DNA from: Leptobrachium leishanense
Lineage: Eukaryota; Chordata; Amphibia; Anura; Megophryidae
Length of the DNA stretch: 64,000 nucleotides
Assembly (NCBI GenBank): GCA_009667805.1
Contig: CM019063.1
Coordinates: 84,347,877 to 84,411,876 of the forward strand
Direction: 5' to 3'
The position numbers were made by a program, and so were the translations under genes. Below, in pieces: positions 11,190-22,439 of this stretch. The notes beneath the pieces were generated by a model. The model searched no databases. It had not been told where the DNA came from and saw nothing but the letters and a program-made list of their open reading frames with translations. Every line of letters begins with the position of its first letter. Within the stretch, counting starts at the first letter, position 1.

Positions 11190-12496
11190 GGATATATATT
11201 GCCCCAGCTCACATATGGATATATTGCACCTCAGCTCACATATGGATATATATTGTGCCTCAGCTCACACATGGATATATTGCCCCAGACCAGCTCACAC
11301 ATGGATATATTGCCCCAGACCAGCTCACACATGGATATATTGCCCCAGCTCTCATGAATATGCCCCCAGCACACATGGATACTGCCCCCAGCACACAAGG
11401 ATAATGCCCCAGCTCACATGGATATGCCCCAGCAGCTCTCATGGATATTGCCCCAGCTCCTCTCATGGATTTTGCCCCAGCTCCTTTCATGGATATACTG
11501 CCCCAGCTCCTCTCATGGATATGCCCCAGCTCCTCTCATGGATATTGCCCCAGCTCCTCTCATGGATTTTGCCCCAGCTCCTCTCATGGATATTGCCCCA
11601 GCAGCACATGGATATGCCCCAGCTCATGGATTTGCCCCAGCACATGGATTTGCCCCAGCTCATGGATATGCCCCAGCACATGGATATGCCCCAGCTCATG
11701 GATATGCCCCAGCTCATGGATTTGCCCCAGCTCATGGATATGCCCCAGCTCATGGATTTGCCCCAGCTCATGGATATGCCCCAGCTCATGGATATGCCCC
11801 AGCACATGGATATGCCCCAGCTCATGGATTTGCCCCAGCACATGGATTTGCCCCAGCAACTCATGGATATGCCCCAGCACATGGATATGCCCCAGCTCAT
11901 GGATTTGCCCCAGCTCATGGATATGCCCCAGCACATGGATATGCCCCAGCAGCACATGGATATGCCCCAGCTCATGGATTTGCCCCAGCACATGGATTTG
12001 CCCCAGCAACTCATGGATATGCCCCAGCTCATGGATATGCCCCAGCTCATGGATATGGGATATGCCCCAGCTCATGTATTTGCCCCAGCTCATGGATTTG
12101 CCCCAGCACATGGATTTGCCCCAGCAACTCATGGATATGCCCCAGCTCATGGATTTGCCCCAGCAACTCATGGATGTGCCCCAGCAACTCATGGATGTGC
12201 CCCAGCACATGGATTTGCCCCAGCTCATGGATTTGCCACAGCACATGGATTTGCCCCAGCAGCACATGGATATGCCCCAGCTCATTGATTTGCCCCAGCA
12301 CATGGATTTGCCCCAGCAGCACATGGATATGTCCCAGCTCATGGATATGCCCCAGCAGCACATGGATATGCCCCAGCTCATGGATGTGCCCCAGCAACTC
12401 ATGGATATGCCCCAGCTCATGGATGTGCCCCAGCAGCACATGGATTTGCCCCAGCTCATGGATATGGCGCCCCAGCTCATGGATATGCCCCAGCAG
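11190..12496. repeat. Minisatellite array B
   Basis: About 1.3 kb of tandem units: 24-30 bp with 'CACATATGGATATATTGCCCCAG' at the left, collapsing to an 18-bp core 'CTCATGGATATGCCCCAG' mixed with 'CACATGGATTTGCCCCAG' from about 11600. Because 18 bp equals six codons and the core lacks stops, open frames of several hundred codons exist on both strands (for example repeated M-D-M-P-Q-L). These are period artefacts. Confidence 0.97.
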
Positions 12497-12691
12497 AGTC
12501 ACAGGGTTCCTGCAGGGGAGGGCTCCTTATTTACCTGAGACAGCTCCTCACTGGCTGTGCTGTCCAAGTGGAGAGAGAAGAGGTTGGCTGCTTCCTGTCC
12601 CACGTGTCTCTGTGGTGCTGGCACGAGGTGATGTAGGAGGAGCTGCTGGAGCTTGAGAGTGTGTGTGACTGTGTCTGACAACCCCCCCTCT

Positions 12692-12740
12692 GTGCTGAGC
12701 GCATGTGTGTGTGTTTATCGCACACACATGCGCTCAGCAC
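12692..12740. repeat. Short perfect-type palindrome
   Basis: 'gtgctgagcgcatgtgtgtg' pairs with 'cacacacatgcgctcagcac' around a short TTTATCG loop. Confidence 0.85.
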
Positions 12741-12819
12741 TTTCTGGAGGGGATTTGTCACAGTCACACTGCTGTGATCTCCCTGCCCGCCCCCACGATT
12801 GACGAGGACAGTCACATGA

Positions 12820-13304
12820 CTGTCCTGCGTCAATCAAACCATGGGAGCACTGCCTCCTATGGTGGGCTTTTTTTTTAAAAAAAAAAAACTTGCTTGAGAC
12901 AATGGAGCTTTCCCATTGGCTCAAGCTTCATTTGCTGTCATTGCCTGGAGGCAATGACGAGCTTGCCTGCCACCAGCCTGAGCTCCGCAATTAGCGTAGC
13001 GTTGGGCTGCGTAAATTGCGTAGCCTAGGCTGGCTCAGTGCTGCCCCTGCTGTCTGTGTAGTGTATTACACACACACACACAGCAGCCGGCAAACTGTGA
13101 AAGTGAAAGGACAGGAGAAAAAAAAAGCGGACAGAGAAGAAGCAAAGCACAGCGAGGGAGCGAGGAGAGGTGAGTATGAGTATAAATAACAATTTATTTA
13201 CAGTTTAAATGTACATACACACACATCACATGTCATTACACACAATGAGCTCATTAATTTACTGGCTCCGCCTCCCCTGCCACCCCTGAGTGCACGTCCC
13301 TGGT
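12820..13304. mobile_element. hAT-like element fragment with right terminus
   Basis: The end 'gcacgtccctg' is the reverse complement of the start of the element at 35165 (CAGGGACGTG). Internal stretches ('cattggctcaagc', 'gcaattagcgtagcg') match that element in weaker form. The expected left end was not found; array B and its flanks occupy that side. Confidence 0.55.
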
Positions 13305-13870
13305 ATATAATAAAAACACACAGGAATTAGCACGCTGTCAGCTGTGATATAATAATAACACAGGGATTAACACGTCGCCAGGTGTGATATAATAATTACT
13401 GACACACAGTGGGATCAGCACGCCACCTGGTGTGATATTTATTCATTTATTTATAAAGTATTTTACCTGGAAGGATACATTGAGATTTCTCTCGTTTTCA
13501 TGTATGTCCTGGGTTCAAGAACATTGAATTGTTATGGTCATGACAGAAATACAAAGTAAAGTAATAAATGCAAGATTGTAAAAATCACAAATATACATAG
13601 TAACAGAAAATAAATATGTTAACTATGTTACATGTTTACAGGTGCATTCTTTATATAGTCACTAACTATGTTACATGTTTACCGGTGCATTCTGTATTGA
13701 GGTATGTTAACAGGGATCTCTTAAGGGACTTTAGACTGGGGGAAGATTTGATGGCGTCTAGGAGGTTATTCCATAATTGCGGTAATTGATATAATAACAA
13801 GACACAGCGATTAGCATGCTGCCAGGTGTGATATAATAATAACACATTGAGGATTAACACACCTCCCTCA
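13305..13870. repeat. ~40-50-bp tandem repeat split by a LINE
   Basis: Four to five units of the form 'gtgatataataataacacag' plus 'gattaacacgctgccagg' lie at 13305-13438 and 13787-13870. The gap is a LINE insertion with TGATAT duplicated at 13433-13438 and 13787-13792. Confidence 0.8.
13439..13786 (-). mobile_element. 5'-truncated LINE fragment (family of 38481-39955)
   Basis: Carries the 3' end 'ttacctggaaggatacattg' and the 'ggactttagactgggggaag' segment found at 29341 and 38731. An internal stretch including 'ctatgttacatgtttac' is locally duplicated (about 13620-13690). Confidence 0.85.
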
Positions 13871-14203
13871 CATGCCATAGAATAGCCTCCTTAAGGTCGT
13901 AATTCCTTAAAGCAACATATGACAACCCTGGGTGGGCTATCAGGAGGGTGTTGAGCTCTCTCACCGATCGGCCATCTTGGAGGCCCATCCAAGAACCTCC
14001 CCCAACTAATTCATTTAAGTGATCATTGTATTATGGAATATAACAACAAATATCTAGTTTCTGGTTGTTTCGGTTTGAATAGTGTTTTATGGAAATAGTA
14101 TTTCTGATCGGCTTAAACTCCTTTAGAATTTAGGTATTGGCCAATAAACATAATGGCTCATGATGCCTATGAGTATTGAGTTACGTCATGAGGTGATATA
14201 GCC

Positions 14204-15234
14204 CAGTGGTTCTCAATCTCAACCTGTGGACTCTCAGGACCCACAATGGTCCTTGGTCATTTAGTTGCGACCCAAAAATAATTGAATTTCTGAAATATTA
14301 TAATTTATTCCACAAAACAATGTGCGCAATATTCTACAATGTATAAACTTTTTGAACAATTTGGTAAACAAACAGGGATTCTTTCAAAAATGGATAGTGC
14401 AGTAATCACAGAACTAGTGAAAATGAAAGCGCCGTTATAAAATAAACTGTAATTGAAACATATGAAATTAATTAGAACTTAAAGGAAAACTGGGGAAGCT
14501 TCTCTCTCTTAATAAGTGTCTCAAAGTTTGGGGTGATGGTAGACAAAGCAACTCTAATTTAAATCACTACTGAATGAATAATAAAGTCTTATAAATTTTT
14601 TTAACAAACTCTTCTGCTCCGCGCTCCCCCGTCGTCTGTCTCTGCCACTGCGCACATTATTTTTCCGCAGCAGTCTGCCCTCCCTGAGCCTACGCAATTT
14701 GTATAGCTGAATGCTACACTAATCGCAAAGCTCAAGCTGGCCAAGAGATTGAGAAGTCTGCAGTGCGCATCTGGCGCCGCCTACTTCCTGAACCTACGCT
14801 CTTCAGTGCCTCAGAGACACTGAAGAGCAATGGGAAAGCACCATTGGTCCAAGCCATTCAAAAAACTACTCCATGGGAGGCTGGCCTATATACTGTAAAT
14901 ATACTTTGCTTCACTGAGATGTGGATTGTGCACAGTGGCTTTTGGTGTTGGGAGTACAGAACGTACCACCAGTCACTGAGTCCCACCCCACACCTCCCAT
15001 TACATATCCCCCCCCCACCTTGCCATTACAGAGCATCTTACCTGATGCAGCGGGTCCCAGGTGGCGCCTGGGAACATTCAGAGGTAGCCGCGACGCCTGG
15101 GACCCGCTGCCGCAGGTAAGATGCATCAGCGGGTCCCAGGCATTAGAGAGGTCTGGGGGCACTTGCCCCGTGACCCAGTCTGTACCCTGTCAGGACCCAC
15201 TTTTGGGTCACGACCCGCCACTTGAGAAACACTG
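14204..15234. mobile_element. Non-autonomous hAT element, 1031 bp
   Basis: Starts CAGTGGTTCTCAA and ends TTGAGAAACACTG, flanked by an exact 8-bp duplication ATATAGCC (14196-14203 and 15235-15242). It contains no transposase. A hairpin at 15037-15122 pairs 'cttacctgatgcagcggg' with 'cccgctgccgcaggtaag', and a second short one surrounds 'cttcagtgcctcagagacac'. Confidence 0.92.
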
Positions 15235-15242
15235 ATATAGCC

Positions 15243-16520
15243 TATGGCGTTCTTGTTATTGATTAGAGAAAATCATTTACACTCTGCATGAAAAGATAGA
15301 TGGACAAAGATTGATAAAGTAAAGTAATTATAAAGTAATTTGCAGGTGCTACATTGTAATTCTCTTCACAGCATACGTCCCTTTTTCCCACAGGCATTAA
15401 AATGAAACTAGTATTCCAGGATAGAGGTTACCCTCAATTACATGCATGTAAAATATGCAAAAACAAAAGACAAAAGTAAGATAATTTGAAAAGATACTCC
15501 TATTTAAATGTCAATATTATTTTAAGATGTCAATCAGAAAACTGATTTAATGGACGCGTACTTCATCATTTGACAGCAGTTCCTTTTATCAGATAAAACG
15601 AATGAAGCTGTTGTCTAGGCAACCAGCGTACTGTACGTTTCATACAGTTTTGTCAATGAAGTCGTACATTTTATCATGTAACTGCTCATGACGAGCAGCC
15701 GTGTATCATGCTCTGCCACAGTGCTTTGTTGATGCCGTTTGAGCAGTAGCTCTTGCTTGTCTATCTTTCCATTCATATTTTGCATAGTATTATAAGTGGT
15801 ATGGATTTCTGCATCATGCGCAGTTTAGGGGTCGCCATAATCAGCTTCCAAATGGTTAAAAGCGAAATTTCCCCTGATCTGTAACCAGTCTTTATAGAGT
15901 GATGGAGCACCGTGGGAAATGTGACTCTGATGTATCTGTAGGACTGGGATATCTGATCCCTCGTTTAGTTTAATTGTCTTGCTGTAAACGGTACTCAAAC
16001 TGTGCGAAAGCGTCTCCACGTCGATGCACATTTAAAATCAGTTATAGCTCTTCTTTGACTTTGTGACTTTTTGGTTGTTTCGGCAGCCATACATTTAATT
16101 AGATATTTTTCTTCGTTCCTTCTTTCTACTTACTGATATGCTGATCCTTGATTTAGATTTTTTTTTCTTTGTAACCTGCCGTGTCATTTTTACTGGTCTC
16201 TAATTGCTCACTGGTTTTGTCCTTTCCTTCTGGCATTAAGTCAATTCCACAGTATAATTTACTATGCCTGGTCATACGTCACTCTCATCCTCTTATTCTT
16301 TGCTTTTCATAGGATTATGCAGGAAATGGCCAACTCACCTCTTTTTATCTCACAATTTGTGTGGTTTGGTTGACTGCAAGGTAGACCCATGAAGAGGTCC
16401 AAATATAGGCACTGGGTTTACACGTTAATAACATATCATTAAATAAGAATAAACAGCTGACTGAATAAACATCAACAAAACATATTGAAAGCATCACTTA
16501 GTAAAGAGGGGGAGACATTA
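15243..16520. other. No gene seen
   Basis: AT-rich unassigned DNA. Short open frames here show no recognisable domain. Confidence 0.5.
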
Positions 16521-16528
16521 GCCTAGAT

Positions 16529-16742
16529 CAGTGTTTCCCAAAGCGGGCAGTACCCCCTGGGGCAGTAGAAAGATCCACAAGGGCATTAATGAAAAAGGGG
16601 GAGAGTATGAGCGTGTTAGATTATGTTCTTGTTTTGAATTTACAGTGTACCTATTACCAAAAATAAGGTGTATGTGTGTATGGGGTCACTAGGGATGTTT
16701 GGAAGCCACAGGGGCAGGAGCCCCAAAAAGTGGGAACCACTG
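16529..16742. mobile_element. Short hAT MITE
   Basis: Ends CAGTGTTTCCCAA and TGGGAACCACTG are inverted. Flanks GCCTAGAT (16521-16528) and GCTTAGAT (16743-16750) form an 8-bp duplication with one mismatch. No coding capacity. Confidence 0.85.
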
Positions 16743-17117
16743 GCTTAGATTCTCCAACCGCCGTTTTGGATACAGTGGGAGTCAGCCATGATCCAAGGAG
16801 ACTCTCCAATGTCTGACAACTGCCTCGACTTTTGGGTAATCTCACAGCTGGGAAGGCGTTGTTATTTAACGTTATCCTAAATTCACTTGGATTATATTAC
16901 AGACACTTATTTTATGACTGGCAATTTACATGTTGAAAAGTGACACAAGCATTATGAACAAGCTATCCATGATACACTTGTCAGTTTGGCTTGCGTACAT
17001 TTTTCTTGCTCTGGTTGTCTCATTCTCAACTGCAGATATGGGATCACTGTCCTTAATGATCCATCTATGGGCAAAGCATAGGTGTTCCATGAGCATTCCT
17101 CAGTTTTCACAGTCTTA

Positions 17118-17586
17118 GGCTAATGTCAGATGAACGCAGCCTGAGCGCACTCTACGTGTGTGCACAACGGATGGACGTACTGACGGAAGATACTGTAGAC
17201 ACCACATGGTCCGTTTTTGTTGACGGACGTAGAAAAAAAAAGGGAATTATGGGAAACAAAATTAATATGAAAAATGATAAAAATTTGAAAAGGATATGAA
17301 AGCGATTTTGTGCGTCAAGGTACTGGACGTCGCAAATGCGCTGCGTCTGACATCTCCTCTTCACTGACACAGAATGCTACGTGGATGTGGCGCACTCTGC
17401 GCGTCCGTAGTAGCATTATTACATTCTTGCCTAACTTGCGTCCGTTTGCCACGTGAGTTGTGCGTGCGCAGTGCGGTGCGCACGTACTTCGTGTGTGGGT
17501 CTCTATTGCCCATGATTCTGTGCTACAACGGACGTTAAACTTTGCGGCAACATGGACGTGATAACTGCATTCGTCTGACACCTGCC
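17118..17586. mobile_element. MITE with 'GTCAGAYGAAYGCAG' termini
   Basis: Left end 'ggctaatgtcagatgaacgc' and the reverse of the right end 'ggcaggtgtcagacgaatgc' are inverted. The flanks read TTA and TAA. It is probably related to the 26983 and 27797 elements. A Harbinger-type assignment is plausible but unproven. Confidence 0.6.
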
Positions 17587-17589
17587 TAA

Positions 17590-18960
17590 ATCGGACATGT
17601 CCCAATATTTGCTAATGTCCTCATTTGCCTTTCTATGGGGCAGGCCTCCAGGTGTATACTAACACTTTGGCGTTGAGGATACGGTCAGTTTTTTTGTCCA
17701 TTCCAATGCTTTTCTGCACTTTTGACGTTTTGTGTGTGTTTGCTAATGTTTTGGAGACATATGAGTTTTAATTTTGTGCCGTATCTGCTTTTGTTTCATC
17801 CGCACTCGGTTAATTTCATTTTTGGGGCTTTTACCATAATCCATTATGGACATTGCACCAACTCGCATCCAGTGGTGTGTGTGGGCATGACTAGGTGGCG
17901 GTGTTTTATTTTTTGAGCTGTGGAAATGAGGTTGAATAAAACACCTGAATTCATTGATTAAGAGGTGTCTTCCAGTGTTTCTGTCCGTACTTGTGTCTAT
18001 GCATATATATATAATAAAGTTTATAGTTGCAGAGAACATATACACATCCCAGAAAATCAGATAACTGCTTACAGAGCTCATGTGCTATGTTCCCCATATG
18101 CAGCAAAGTATGCTGGGTAGGGTCTGCAAATTAATGTAACTGGTTGCTATTGATGCTTAACACCTAAGGTAAAGCAATACTCATTTAAATTGTGTTGGAG
18201 GGCAAATATGAGATTAAAAGCCAGTTACATTCTATCTCCTGCTGATGAGGGTAAATGTGCCTGAAACAGTTGTACAGGAGTGAATGTCACTGGTTGCATA
18301 ACCTGGCCTTTGCTAAAAAAAAAAGGCATCTAGTATGGCATGGCATGGCATTGGGCAAGGCGGATTGTGTGCTATTACAGAGCCTAAATACAGCGTAGGA
18401 CTACTGCGGCGCTAAAGGAACGATTAAGAGGAAAACATAAATAGAACCGGGAGCTGCTAGAATCCTAAAGAGCTAGTCTGTCCGTCTAGCAAGCAAATAA
18501 GATAAAAACACACAAAGATATGGACAGCGCTCCCAAGAAAAAGAAAAATCTTTTCAACAAGTAGCAGAAAGAAAAAAATATATAACTGTTCTACTTATAG
18601 TCCTCCTTATGATCAAGGAATAAAGTCACAGTGAGTCCCTCTGTGAGGAAAAATTATAAACATATGTGGAGAAATGTATATACATACAATATATACCTCA
18701 AAGAGAAAATCACCAATAGAAGAAAATCTTTAAACAGATGTATATATAGGAGACCTCTTCCTTGGAGTGAGTCAATTCCTAGAATCGTCTTTTTCCCCCA
18801 AAGATTAGATTCACCCTCCTGATGCGTCTCTATAAACTAAGAGAGCTTCAGCGCCAGAACCACGATTCTTCCAGAAATTCTCAATGGTCTCTTGTGGGCT
18901 TTTAGATAGACTTAAACCACTGCTTCGCTGTAAAGTTCTCCTCGAAGTGCCCGCCAAAAA
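17590..18960. other. No gene seen
   Basis: Repeat-like DNA without a recognisable open frame. 'gacagcgctcccaagaaaaa' near 18525 may belong to the same element as the inverted repeat that follows. Confidence 0.4.
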
Positions 18961-18970
18961 AGGAAACAAA

Positions 18971-19471
18971 AGAACAATAGTACAGCCGGTTTTGACAGAG
19001 ATATATGTAGAAATTTCCAGTGGTAATGCACTTACCCTTATTAGAGCTTTTATATTTATACAAGTAGTGTTATATACTTTTTACATCTATGTATAAATGC
19101 TGTCAATTTTACGATATTCAATCCTGAAGTGGGCGGGTCGTTTGCCTGCTTAGTCACCAAGTTTTTTAGTATATAATGAACTGCTGTGATTGTACACTCC
19201 TGTTTTGTTTGTTTTACCCCTGATGAAGCGCTGCAAAGCGCGAAACGCGTCTGGTTCTTGTTGTTTATTTTGATTTGAATAAATATTCTATCATCCATAT
19301 TTGTCGACTACACTGATGATTCCAGCTGAAATGTTTTTTTAAGGGCTGTACCATTCTCTACAACCCAGTGTGAGTGTCCCTCGAGCCAGGCTAGGCTCTA
19401 ATAAGGGTAAGTGCATTACCACTGGAAATTTCTACATATATCTCTGTCAAAACCGGCTGTACTATTGTTCT
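18971..19471. mobile_element. Element with perfect 77-bp inverted ends
   Basis: 18971-19047 ('agaacaatagtacagccgg' to 'cccttattagagc') is the exact reverse complement of 19395-19471. The spacer of about 347 bp holds 'CTGATGA' followed by a GC stem and 'GAAACGCGTC'. No coding frame. Perfect arms suggest a recent insertion or gene conversion; it may be a small Penelope-derived unit. Confidence 0.85.
19220..19252 (+). ncRNA. Hammerhead-ribozyme-like core (tentative)
   Basis: CTGATGA (19220-19226), an A, a GCGCT/AGCGC stem capped by GCAA, then GAAA and CGCGTC. These are the conserved hammerhead blocks in order, but the A before the stem deviates from the consensus and I cannot place stem I with confidence. 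Hammerheads are known in Penelope-like elements. Confidence 0.35.
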
Positions 19472-19611
19472 ATATTAGCTTTAATGCAGTATGTAACCGC
19501 TGAAAGATGACTTATAGCATTGTTGTTCTTGTCTCAATTCTGTCTCTTTACTTTAAAAAATGTATATGAGAAAGAAAATTCCACAAAGCTTTTATTTTAA
19601 ACTAGCGAAGC

Positions 19612-20470
19612 AGCTCACATGGGTAGATTTGCCCCAGCTCACATGGGTATAATTGCCCCAGCTCATATGGGTATAATTGCCCCAGCTCACGTGGGTATAT
19701 TTGCCCCAGCTCACATGGGTATAATCGCCCCCAGATCACATGGGTATATATTCCCCCAGCTCACATGGGTATATATTCCCCCAGCTCACATGGGTATATT
19801 TGACCCAGCTCACATGGGTATATTTGCCCCAGCTCACTTGGGTATATTTGCCCCAGCTCACATGGGTATATTTGCCCCCGCTCACATGGGTATATTTGCC
19901 CCCCAGCTCACATGGGTATAATTGCCCCAGCTCATATGGGTATATTTGCCCCAGCTCACATGTGTATAATCGCCCCCAGATCACATGGGTATATATTCCC
20001 CCAGCTCACATAGGTATATTTGCCCCAGCTCACATGGGTATATTTGCCCCGTTCACATGGGTATATTTTCCCCGCTCACATGGGTATATTTGCCCCCGCT
20101 CAAATAGGTATATTTTCCCCCCAGCTCACATGGGTATATTTGCCCCAGCTCACATGGGTATATTTGCCCCCACTCACATGGGTATATTTGCCCCCCAGCT
20201 CGTATGGGTATATTTGCCCCAGCTCACATGGGTATAATTGCCCCCAGCTCACATGGGTATATTAGCCCCAGCTCACATGGGTATAATTGCCCCCAGCTCA
20301 CATGGGTAAAATTGCCCCAGCTCACATGGGTATTATGGCCCCCGCTCACATGGGAATATTTGCCCCCAGCTCACATGGGAATTTTTGCCCCCAGCTCCCG
20401 TGGGTATAGTTGCCCCCAGCTGGTATAGTTGCCCCCAGCTCCCGTGGGTATAAGTGCTCCCAGCTCACGT
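19612..20470. repeat. Minisatellite array C
   Basis: Tandem units of about 20-23 bp, 'CTCACATGGGTATATTTGCCCCAG', a variant of the arrays A, B and D unit (GGGTATA instead of GGATATG). The right edge fades into 'agctcacgtggtttaaagtgc'. Confidence 0.95.
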
Positions 20471-20479
20471 GGTTTAAAG

Positions 20480-20602
20480 TGCCCCCAACTAAGACGCTGG
20501 ATGCGCGCGCAGCCTCTACCTGTCGGCCGCGTGCGCATCCAGGAGAACAGGAAGTGCGCGCAGCCGCCGGATAGAGGCTGCGCGCGCATCCTGTAGAGGA
20601 CG
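20480..20602. repeat. GC-rich palindromic block
   Basis: 'ctggatgcgcgcgcagcctc' pairs with 'gaggctgcgcgcgcatcctg'. Related 'gatgcgcgcgcagcc' units recur at 21558-21730. Confidence 0.7.
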
Positions 20603-20610
20603 GCGATAGG

Positions 20611-21410
20611 CAGTGGTGTAGCGTGGGTTGTCAGCGCCCGGGCCAGCCAAGAATTGTGCGCCCCCCCAACCTGTGGACACATTATCGATATTGCCCCAGC
20701 CAGCTCACACATGGATATTGCCCCAGCTCACACATGGATATTGCCCCAGCTCACACATGGATATTGTCCCAGCTCATGGATATGCCCCAGCTCACACATG
20801 GATATGCCCCAGCTCATGGATATTGCCCCAGTTCACACATGGATATGCCCCAGCTCATGGATATGCCCCAGCTCACACATGGATATTGCCCCAGCTCACA
20901 CATGGATATTGCCCCAGCTCACACATGGATATGCCCCAGCTCACACATGGATATGCCCCAGCTCACACATGGATATGCCCCAGCTCACACATGGATTTGC
21001 CCCAGCTCACAAATGGATATACTGCCCCAGCAGCTCATGAATATACTGCCCCAGCACATGGAAATACTGCCCCAGCTCATGGATATACTGCCCCAGCTCA
21101 TGGATATACTGCCCCAGCTCGTGGATATACTGCCCCAGCACGTGGATATACTGCCCCAGCACGTGGATATACTGCCCCGGCACGTGGGTATACTGCCCCA
21201 GCTCGTGGATATTGCCCCAGCTCGTGGATATTGCCACAGCTCGTGGATATTGCCCCAGCTCATGGATATTGCCCCAGCTCATGGAGATACTGCCCCCCAA
21301 GCTCTCATGGATATCGCCCAGCTCAGACCCCAGACCAGACATGGGGCGGCTGTTCGAATGCTCTATCGGCATTCGGACAGCCGCCCCTGGAGCTCCGTCT
21401 CCGGCATACT
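20611..21410. mobile_element. hAT-like element start carrying array D (right end unplaced)
   Basis: 'CAGTGGTGTAGCGTGGG' followed by 'gaattgtgcgccccccc' matches the layout of the hAT element at 2174 (CAGAGCCGTAGC, then 'aaattgtgcccccc'). I did not find a convincing right end or the 8-bp duplication. Confidence 0.55.
20690..21330. repeat. Minisatellite array D
   Basis: Units of 18-24 bp, 'CTCACACATGGATATTGCCCCAG' then 'CTCATGGATATACTGCCCCAG'. The resulting overlapping open frames are artefacts. Confidence 0.95.
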
Positions 21411-21417
21411 TACCTGC

Positions 21418-21552
21418 CTGAGCGACGAAGGGAAAGTTTCCCCGCTTCTGCTCGTTGAAGGACCCAAGCCGCGGTCACGTGGGACTCCCACGTGACCGCG
21501 GCTTGGGTCCTTCAAAGAGCGGAAGCGAGGAAACTTTCCCTTCGCCGCTCAG
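21418..21552. repeat. Long palindrome beside array D
   Basis: Arms of about 66 bp start 'ctgagcgacgaagggaaag' and end 'ctttcccttcgccgctcag'. The inner part 'gccgcggtcacgtggga' pairs perfectly across a one-base centre near 21484. This is comparable in position with the palindromes at 4709-5040. Confidence 0.9.
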
Positions 21553-21907
21553 GGGTTGGATGCGCGCGCGGCAGCCGGGTAGAGGCTGCGAGCGCATCCG
21601 GCTCTACAGGATGCGCGCGCAGCCTCTACCCCGCTGCTGCGTGCGCATCTTGTAACCGCCGCGGCAAGCGCACAGCCGGCTCGTGCGTGCCGCGGCGGTT
21701 GCATGCGCGCGCAGCCAACCGCCGCTGGTTGCGCATGCATGCGCAGTAGGGGTTTGGCGACGGACACGCCAGCCCTTACTCTTTTATAGTATAGATGAGG
21801 AAAATACGAAATAATCACGCACTCATTCAAGTATATAACTGCCAGCATTGCAAATATCGCCTAACATTGGCGGTATTGCAATGTCACCAATCGCCGGTGC
21901 TTCTTAA

Positions 21908-22435
21908 CTCTTTCACTGCAGATGACGCGAAGGGGACGTCATCATGTGTCACCGCTGTATGTGGAGGACATCCCCCACACGTCACCATTTTGAACCCCCC
22001 TCCCGTCTGATACTAACCCCTCCGTCCAGGGTCCCATGCAGGTCTGACTTCCTTGAGGAGTTGCATCAGGGATGTGGTACGCTAATCTGAAGAGATGGGT
22101 TGAGGGATTTATTGAAGATCAGGGGAGAGTTTGATAGGGCGAGGCAAGTCATTCCACAAGACTGGAGCTGCCCTTGAGAAGTCTTGGAGGTGAGAGTTGG
22201 CCGTGCGCCTGTAGACAGATGACAGGTGGAAATCGTATGCTGACTGGAGTTGTCTAGATGGAACGCGTTTTTGCGGAGTAACGAAGACATGATATATTAT
22301 GAATCTGTCTGCCGTAAAAAAAAAAAGGATGTATAATTTGTCTGGGTTGTACAATAAAGCGTGACTTCAAATCATGTTTAAACATGATGAGCACAAAACG
22401 GTCAAAATGAGCTCAGCACACAGGGGTGAATGGGG
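21908..22435. mobile_element. piggyBac-like MITE
   Basis: TTAA (21904-21907) then 'ctctttcactgcagatg'. The other end reads 'caggggtgaatgggg' then TTAA (22436-22439). The ends are loosely inverted. Inside is a LINE-like coding fragment. Confidence 0.6.
22090..22340 (-). pseudogene. LINE polymerase C-terminal scrap
   Basis: Minus-strand frames read 'HLQDFSRAAPVLWNDLP', matching the end of L2/Rex-type LINE polymerases as at 4150-4230, with frameshifts. A very short remnant. Confidence 0.55.
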
Positions 22436-22439
22436 TTAA

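Noticed and set aside
11600..12490. CRISPR-like array of repeats
   Set aside because: Units are contiguous without unique spacers, and the context is a vertebrate transposon-rich genome.
11125..12656. Open frames of about 300-400 codons on both strands with M-D-M-P-Q-L and C-P-S-S-W-I repeats
   Set aside because: They are produced by the 18-bp minisatellite, whose period is a multiple of three with no stop in the core; no start context, domains or composition of a real protein.
19619..21495. Open frames of 100-290 codons in arrays C and D
   Set aside because: Same minisatellite artefact, overlapping in several frames.
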